Shown here: positions 15,653 through 19,334 of the stretch, piece by piece
How positions within the stretch are numbered: the first letter of the stretch is position 1
How the letters are laid out: every line of letters starts with the position of its first letter
NCBI GenBank assembly: GCA_905235765.1
Contig: CAJOMM010000002.1
Span: 1-19,334, forward strand
Reading direction: 5' to 3'
Length of the DNA: 19,334 bases
From: an uncultured Clostridia bacterium
GTDB lineage: Bacteria; Bacillota; Clostridia; Christensenellales; Borkfalkiaceae
Program-made: the position numbers and the translations under genes
Notes under the pieces: model-generated
Seen by the model: the letters and a program-made list of their open reading frames with translations, nothing else
The model's database searches: none
Told to the model about the DNA's origin: nothing

Positions 15653-15892
15653 TTTTTCTCCTTTTTTTACCTAACTTTTTCTCGCTGTAAACTTTGCCGC
15701 GTGTGTCGTAAAATTAAAAATAAAAAAATTCATTCGCCGATACTTAAATTTTATTAAGTCGCTGCGAATGAACCTAATTTACCTATATGCGGTAGTTAGT
15801 CGCAGGGATCTCGTCCCCACACTTGTCAACGAAAATTATCTTTCAAATCGCTTGAATTAAGTAACTTTTCGTCTCAACCCAAATTACACAGC
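15653..15892 (-). promoter_or_regulatory. 5' leader of the ribosomal operon (about 240 nt)
   Basis: This is the predicted untranslated RNA between the transcription start (about seven bases after the -10 box) and rpsJ. It folds first into a helix of 7 bp (15866-15872 with 15829-15835) with an inner 5-bp stem (15852-15856 with 15842-15846). A small GGGA/TCCC hairpin and then the terminator hairpin at 15722-15772 follow. The segment 15857-15863, inside the first helix, is complementary over 7 bp to 15741-15747 in the terminator stem, so an alternative fold is possible. Bases 15653-15710 lie past the terminator and lead to the rpsJ ribosome binding site. Confidence 0.65.
15722..15772 (-). terminator. 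Attenuator-type intrinsic terminator in the rpsJ leader
   Basis: A perfect 9-bp outer stem (15764-15772 with 15729-15737; arms TTCATTCGC and GCGAATGAA) encloses a second stem of 6 bp (15754-15759 with 15742-15747) and a 6-nt A/T-rich loop. On the transcribed strand the outer stem runs directly into seven Ts (15728-15722), then ATTTTTAATTT. It has the form of an intrinsic terminator, yet it sits about 120 nt after the promoter and 70 nt before the rpsJ start with no gene between. It is therefore probably a conditional terminator of the whole ribosomal operon. Confidence 0.85.
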
Positions 15893-15898
15893 CTTTGT

Positions 15899-15928
15899 AT
15901 TATAGCAACCACAGACCGCTTTTGTCAA
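15899..15928 (-). promoter_or_regulatory. Promoter of the ribosomal protein operon (rpsJ onward)
   Basis: A perfect -35 box TTGACA (15923-15928) and a perfect -10 box TATAAT (15899-15904) are separated by 18 bases. TG one base before the -10 adds an extended -10 element. Both boxes equal the primary sigma factor consensus, as expected for a very strong growth-related promoter. The start point should lie near 15892. Phased A-tracts lie directly upstream of the -35 box. Confidence 0.92.
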
Positions 15929-15932
15929 ACGA

Positions 15933-15979
15933 TTTTTATGATATTTTTATATTTTTTTGAATTATTTTATGATTTTTTT
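15933..15979 (-). promoter_or_regulatory. Phased A-tracts / UP-element-like region upstream of the rpsJ promoter
   Basis: On the transcribed strand five A-tracts of 4-7 bases (15933-15937, 15944-15948, 15952-15958, 15965-15968 and 15973-15979) begin at 15937, 15948, 15958, 15968 and 15979. The spacings are 11, 10, 10 and 11, matching the helical repeat. The nearest tract lies just upstream of the -35 box, where alpha C-terminal domains bind UP elements. Phased A-tracts are known to bend DNA. The inference is a curved, AT-rich activating region. Confidence 0.75.
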
Positions 15980-16121
15980 AAAAATCCGAAGCGGTTTTAA
16001 CTTCTGACCCTTTTTTTGAATTTTTCACCGAGTTTTTCGGTCAGCATTAAGAGTCTGTTTATTAGCGGCGTCGCTGATTTTCGAATCGAATTTATGTTCA
16101 AACTTTACCATTTAAAAAGAC
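15980..16121. other. Remainder of the clpX-rpsJ intergenic region
   Basis: Between the A-tracts and the clpX stop I see no convincing gene or promoter. Two hairpins that exclude each other can form: CTGACC with GGTCAG (16039-16044 with 16004-16009), or ACCGA with TCGGT (16037-16041 with 16027-16031). Neither is followed by a U-run on the minus strand. A short CCG/CGG stem (15986-15994) followed by ATTTTT is the only terminator-like element for the clpX transcript, and it is weak. A 28-codon frame beginning at 16111 lacks a ribosome binding site. Confidence 0.4.
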
Positions 16122-17357
16122 TTACGCTATTTCTTTTCTGACTATAGTCGGTTTAGCGCCGCTTTCCACTACGTTTTCGTCTACGATAACCTTTTCTATA
16201 TCTTTATCGGAAGGCAATTCGTACATAGTGTCTATCATAAGATTTTCCAGAATAGTACGAAGCCCTCTCGCGCCCGTCTTAAGCGCTATCGCGCGGCGCG
16301 CAACGGCGTTTACGGCGCCGTCGGTTATTTCAAGTTCGACGTTGTCTAAGCCTATAAGACGCTTATACTGTTTTATGAGCGCGTTTTTAGGTTTTGTCAA
16401 AATATTTACGAGCGCGCTTTCATCTAAAGCGTGAAGTCCGACCGTTATCGGAACTCTTCCGACAAATTCGGGAATAAGCCCGAATTTTATAAGATCCTGC
16501 GGCGTTATTTCTTTTGTAAAATCGAATTCGTCTTTATTGACGTTTTCCACGTTGCCGCCAAATCCCAAAGAGGCGTTTTCCTTTCTCTTCGACACTATAT
16601 CCGACAACCCGACGAACGCACCGCCGCAAATAAACAATATATTAGTGGTATCTATTCTCAAACATTCCTGCTGGGGGTGTTTCCTTCCTCCCTGCGGAGG
16701 AACGTTCGCTACAGTACTCTCTATGATTTTCAGAAGAGCCTGCTGCACGCCCTCGCCGGAAACGTCGCGCGTTATGGACACGTTCTCCGATTTCCTGGCA
16801 ATCTTATCGATTTCGTCTATATAAATTATTCCTTTCTGAGCCTTTTCAACGTCGTAATCCGCGTTCTGAATAAGCTTTAACAGAATATTCTCCACGTCTT
16901 CGCCGACGTATCCGGCTTCCGTAAGCGTGGTCGCGTCCGCAACGGCGAACGGCACGTCCAAAATTTTCGCCAAAGTTTTCGCAAGCAAAGTTTTTCCGCT
17001 GCCCGTAGGCCCCAAAAGTAAAATATTGCTTTTATCGAGATCCACTTCGTTTTCATCGGACTTGGCGTTTATTCTCTTATAATGATTATATACGGCTACG
17101 GATAAAACCTTTTTCGCTTCTTCCTGACCGATAATATATTCGTCGAGTTTCGCCTTTATTTCCGCAGGTTTTAAAAGTTCTACGGGGTCTTTCTTGCTTT
17201 CCTTCGCCTCGTCTTCTTTGATTATAGAAAGACACACGTCAACGCACTCGTCGCAAATGTAAAGCCCGTTAGGCCCTACGACGAGATGCTTTACCATGTC
17301 TTCGGTTTTTCCGCAAAATGCACAAAAGGATTTGTCGCCGTCTTTACTGATCTTCAT
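16122..17357 (-). CDS. clpX: ATP-dependent Clp protease ATP-binding subunit ClpX
   Basis: ClpX is a hexameric AAA+ unfoldase that feeds substrates to ClpP. The N-terminal zinc-binding domain has Cys12, Cys15, Cys35 and Cys38. The AAA+ module shows Walker A GPTGSGKT (116-123), the pore loop AGYVGED with Tyr150, Walker B IIYIDEID (177-184), the RKH loop (GGRKHPQQE) and sensor 2 in KTGARGLR. The ClpP-docking loop carries LGF at 264-266 in place of the common IGF, a conservative change. The length of 411 is normal. It follows clpP by 14 bases, with GGAG before the ATG, and ends the operon. Confidence 0.98.
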   Translation of the reverse strand: MKISKDGDKSFCAFCGKTEDMVKHLVVGPNGLYICDECVDVCLSIIKEDEAKESKKDPVELLKPAEIKAKLDEYIIGQEEAKKVLSVAVYNHYKRINAKSDENEVDLDKSNILLLGPTGSGKTLLAKTLAKILDVPFAVADATTLTEAGYVGEDVENILLKLIQNADYDVEKAQKGIIYIDEIDKIARKSENVSITRDVSGEGVQQALLKIIESTVANVPPQGGRKHPQQECLRIDTTNILFICGGAFVGLSDIVSKRKENASLGFGGNVENVNKDEFDFTKEITPQDLIKFGLIPEFVGRVPITVGLHALDESALVNILTKPKNALIKQYKRLIGLDNVELEITDGAVNAVARRAIALKTGARGLRTILENLMIDTMYELPSDKDIEKVIVDENVVESGAKPTIVRKEIA

Positions 17358-17371
17358 ATATCTCCGATAAT

Positions 17372-17968
17372 TTACGGACGTTTTTCAAATATTTCGTCTA
17401 TAAGTCCGTATTCTTTGGCTTCTTCTGCGGACAAATAATTGTCTCTGTCCGTATCTTTCTCCACTATCTCGTAAGGTTTGCCGCTGTTTTTAGCCAAAAT
17501 TGAATTTAAGCGGTGTTTAGTCTTGATAATATGATCCGCCTGAATCTTTATATCGCTCGCCTGACCCTGCGCTCCGCCCAAAGGTTGGTGAATCATAATC
17601 TCACTGTTCGGAAGCGCATACCTCTTCCCCTTTGCGCCGCTGGATAAAAGGAAAGCTCCCATCGACGCGGCAAGACCTATACATATTGTGCTTACGTCGC
17701 ATTTTATATAATTCATCGTATCGTAAATTGCGAGGCCTGCGGTAACGCTTCCGCCCGGGCTGTTTATATAAAGCGCGATATCTTTATTGGGGTCTTTCCC
17801 TTCCAAAAATATTAACTGCGCGACTACGGTGTCCGCAACCGCGTCGTTTATCTCGCCCGTAAGAAAAATTATCCTGTCTTCCAAAAGCCGAGAATATATA
17901 TCGTAACTTCTTTCGCCCTTGCCTGTGTTTTCGATAACGTACGGAACTACGGTGTTCTTTATTTCCAT
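17372..17968 (-). CDS. clpP: ATP-dependent Clp protease proteolytic subunit ClpP
   Basis: ClpP is a tetradecameric serine protease. The catalytic triad is complete: Ser102 in GLAASMGAF, His127 in MIHQPLGG and Asp176 in DTDRDNYL (numbered from the chosen start). The oxyanion-hole segment [12 protein letters not shown] is conserved. I chose the ATG at 17968 (198 residues) because GGAGAAGGA lies just upstream. An ATG four codons earlier at 17980 would follow the tig stop TAA directly, but has only a weak AGAG as ribosome binding site. The Ile-Glu-Asn-Thr region before YDIYSRLL would be the N-terminal axial segment. Confidence 0.97.
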   Translation of the reverse strand: MEIKNTVVPYVIENTGKGERSYDIYSRLLEDRIIFLTGEINDAVADTVVAQLIFLEGKDPNKDIALYINSPGGSVTAGLAIYDTMNYIKCDVSTICIGLAASMGAFLLSSGAKGKRYALPNSEIMIHQPLGGAQGQASDIKIQADHIIKTKHRLNSILAKNSGKPYEIVEKDTDRDNYLSAEEAKEYGLIDEIFEKRP

Positions 17969-17980
17969 TTCCTTCTCCAT

Positions 17981-19267
17981 TTACTCTATAACGTTGCCGC
18001 TCTTAAGAGTTTCGAAAAATTTCTTTATTATTATCTCGTTCTTAATATAATCGAGCTGTCTTGCCTGCATATTTTTCTTGACGTCCGGAACGGGTTTGTC
18101 CTGCGCTTTTGCCATTTCGGCTACTCTTTCTTCCACGTCTGCGTCGGTTGCCTCTATCTTCTCCTCTTCGATTATCTTCTGTATAACGAGTTGGGATTTG
18201 ACGTTTTCCTGTGCCTGAGGATAATATTCTTTTCTGTAATCCTCCATCGTCTTTCCTATATACTTTAAATAATCCTCGAGTTTAAGGCCCTGATAAGACA
18301 TTCTGTATTCCATTTCTTGTACCATATGGTCGACCTGTTGGTCTATCATGGCGTCCGGAATCTCCACTTCCGAAGTCTCGGTTATCTTCTTTATCATCTC
18401 GTCTTCGAGTTCTCTTTCCGCTCTGTCGGAATTTTGTTTTTCAAGTTTTTCTCTGACTTCTTTTTTATACGCTTCGAGACTTTCCGCGCCTACGGCGTCT
18501 TTAATGAATTCGTCGGTAACTTCCGGAAGTTCCTTCTTTTTGATCTCGTGCAGTTTGATAGCGAATACGGAATCTTTACCCTTTAAGTTTTCCGCGTGAT
18601 AATCGTCGGGGAATTTAACTTTTATATCCTTTTCGTCGCCTTTATTCATACCGATTATCTGTTCTTCGAAACCGGGAATAAAGGTATTGCTGCCTATAAC
18701 AAGCGTTTGTTTTTCTGCCGTGCCGCCGTCGAACTTCACCCCGTCCACAGATCCGGAATAGTCTATGATAACGGTGTCTCCGTTTTCAACCGCCCTACCC
18801 TCTACGTCTACCATACGGGAATTGCGTTCTTGCAGACGCTTGATATCTTCTTCGACGTCTTCATCCGTAACATTATACTCTTTTTTATTGAACTTTATAC
18901 CTTTATATGCGCCGAGTTTTACGTCGGGTTTTACCGGTATAATAACTTCAAGCGTAAGACCTTTAGCGTCTATTTTCTTTATGTCCACGTCGGGATTTGC
19001 TACCGGCTCTATAGACGGTTCTTTATCGAGAACCTCGCCGTAATATTTGGGGAACGAATTGTTTATGGCGTCTTCGTAAAACACGCCGACCCCGTATGTA
19101 GCTTCCAGAAGATGTTTAGGAACTTTTCCTTTTCTGAAACCGGGCAGAGAATATCTGCCTTTGGTCTTTTCATAAGCGGCGTTTATCGCTTCTTCCCACT
19201 CTTTGGCGGAAAGTTTTATCTCTACTTTTACCGTGCTTTTCTCCGCTTTCTCAAACGTATATTTCAT
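17981..19267 (-). CDS. tig: Trigger factor (ribosome-associated chaperone and prolyl isomerase)
   Basis: Trigger factor waits at the exit tunnel on L23/L29 and shields nascent chains. The ribosome-binding domain holds the signature GFRKGKVP (43-50). The FKBP-type prolyl isomerase domain spans about 161-243 (GDTVIIDYSGSVDGVKFDGG, LVIGSNTFIPGFEEQIIGMN). The C-terminal part is a long, charged, helical arm (about 250-428) with VDHMVQEMEYRMSYQG and AQENVKSQLVIQKIIEEEKI. The length of 428 is standard. AGAGG lies six bases before the ATG. It is the first gene of tig-clpP-clpX and its stop directly precedes clpP. Confidence 0.97.
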   Translation of the reverse strand: MKYTFEKAEKSTVKVEIKLSAKEWEEAINAAYEKTKGRYSLPGFRKGKVPKHLLEATYGVGVFYEDAINNSFPKYYGEVLDKEPSIEPVANPDVDIKKIDAKGLTLEVIIPVKPDVKLGAYKGIKFNKKEYNVTDEDVEEDIKRLQERNSRMVDVEGRAVENGDTVIIDYSGSVDGVKFDGGTAEKQTLVIGSNTFIPGFEEQIIGMNKGDEKDIKVKFPDDYHAENLKGKDSVFAIKLHEIKKKELPEVTDEFIKDAVGAESLEAYKKEVREKLEKQNSDRAERELEDEMIKKITETSEVEIPDAMIDQQVDHMVQEMEYRMSYQGLKLEDYLKYIGKTMEDYRKEYYPQAQENVKSQLVIQKIIEEEKIEATDADVEERVAEMAKAQDKPVPDVKKNMQARQLDYIKNEIIIKKFFETLKSGNVIE

Positions 19268-19299
19268 AAATAACCTCTATTATATAAAAATTCTTAAAC

Positions 19300-19328
19300 A
19301 TTTTAACACAATGCAGAATAAAACGCAA
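19300..19328 (-). promoter_or_regulatory. Promoter of the tig-clpP-clpX operon
   Basis: On the transcribed strand TTGCGT (19323-19328) and TAAAAT (19300-19305) are separated by exactly 17 bases, and TG precedes the -10 box by one base, giving an extended -10. The start point would be near 19293, leaving a leader of about 25 nt before tig. A TATAAT at 19279-19284 closer to the gene has no -35 partner and would leave almost no leader. Confidence 0.65.
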
Positions 19329-19334
19329 GGCTTT

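Noticed and set aside
15824..15829. Second TTGACA in the rpsJ leader, as a possible second promoter
   Set aside because: No -10-like sequence at 16-19 bases downstream (the site reads CCTGCG); it falls in one arm of a leader helix.
16025..16111. A 28-codon minus-strand frame after clpX, starting MVKFEHKFDSKISD
   Set aside because: No ribosome binding site, overlaps the hairpin region, too short to show family resemblance.
18596..19273. Long plus-strand open frame opposite tig (225 codons)
   Set aside because: Rich in Phe, Tyr and Arg as expected from the antisense of a Lys/Glu-rich gene, with no ribosome binding site; tig is certain on the other strand.
19279..19284. TATAAT just upstream of the tig ribosome binding site
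   Set aside because: No matching -35 at proper spacing and it would leave almost no leader; the pair at 19300-19328 is better.
1..19334. Mobile elements, CRISPR arrays, tRNA, rRNA or defence genes
   Set aside because: Nearly every stretch is accounted for by housekeeping genes; no repeats with regular spacers, transposase motifs or structural RNA genes were seen on reading both strands.

Overview
The window is a nearly uninterrupted, single-strand block of housekeeping genes from a bacterium. The gene order rpsJ-rplC-rplD-rplW-rplB-rpsS-rplV-rpsC-rplP-rpmC-rpsQ-rplN-rplX-rplE-rpsZ-rpsH-rplF-rplR-rpsE-rpmD-rplO-secY-adk-map-infA-rpmJ-rpsM-rpsK-rpsD-rpoA-rplQ is the joined S10, spc and alpha ribosomal cluster in its Gram-positive arrangement. 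Strong GGAGG-type ribosome binding sites, zinc-type S14 and S4, a zinc-binding adenylate kinase and a long form of L17 point to Bacillota, most likely a member of class Clostridia. I cannot name a species.

Layout, in the direction of transcription (minus strand, right to left): a promoter at the right edge (19300-19328) reads into tig-clpP-clpX (19267 to 16122), a chaperone and protease operon. A 469-base intergenic region (15653-16121) follows. It holds a textbook promoter for the ribosomal cluster, helically phased A-tracts upstream of it, a leader of about 240 nt and a strong intrinsic terminator inside that leader, which is a likely attenuator. From 15652 to 177, 31 genes run without a strand switch, with mostly short gaps and several stop/start overlaps. 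After rplQ a perfect 15-bp hairpin (126-157) ends the operon. It also lies beyond the end of a convergent plus-strand gene, of which only a hydrophobic C-terminus (2-82) is in the window.

The genes form one growth-related programme: 27 ribosomal proteins, RNA polymerase alpha, initiation factor IF-1, the SecY translocon, adenylate kinase and methionine aminopeptidase, preceded by the ribosome-bound chaperone trigger factor and the ClpXP protease. The str genes (rpsL, rpsG, fusA, tuf) do not precede rpsJ here; tig-clpP-clpX takes their place.

There is no sign of a mobile element, CRISPR array, defence system, tRNA or rRNA, and I found no novel protein system. The parts worth a second look are the non-coding ones: the S10 attenuator with its possible antiterminator, the curved DNA upstream of its promoter, and structured gaps at rplR/rplF, rplO/secY, rpmJ/rpsM and rpsD/rpoA. 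For four genes (rpsH, rplN, rpsQ, clpP) I chose an internal start over the longest reading frame because of the ribosome binding site.
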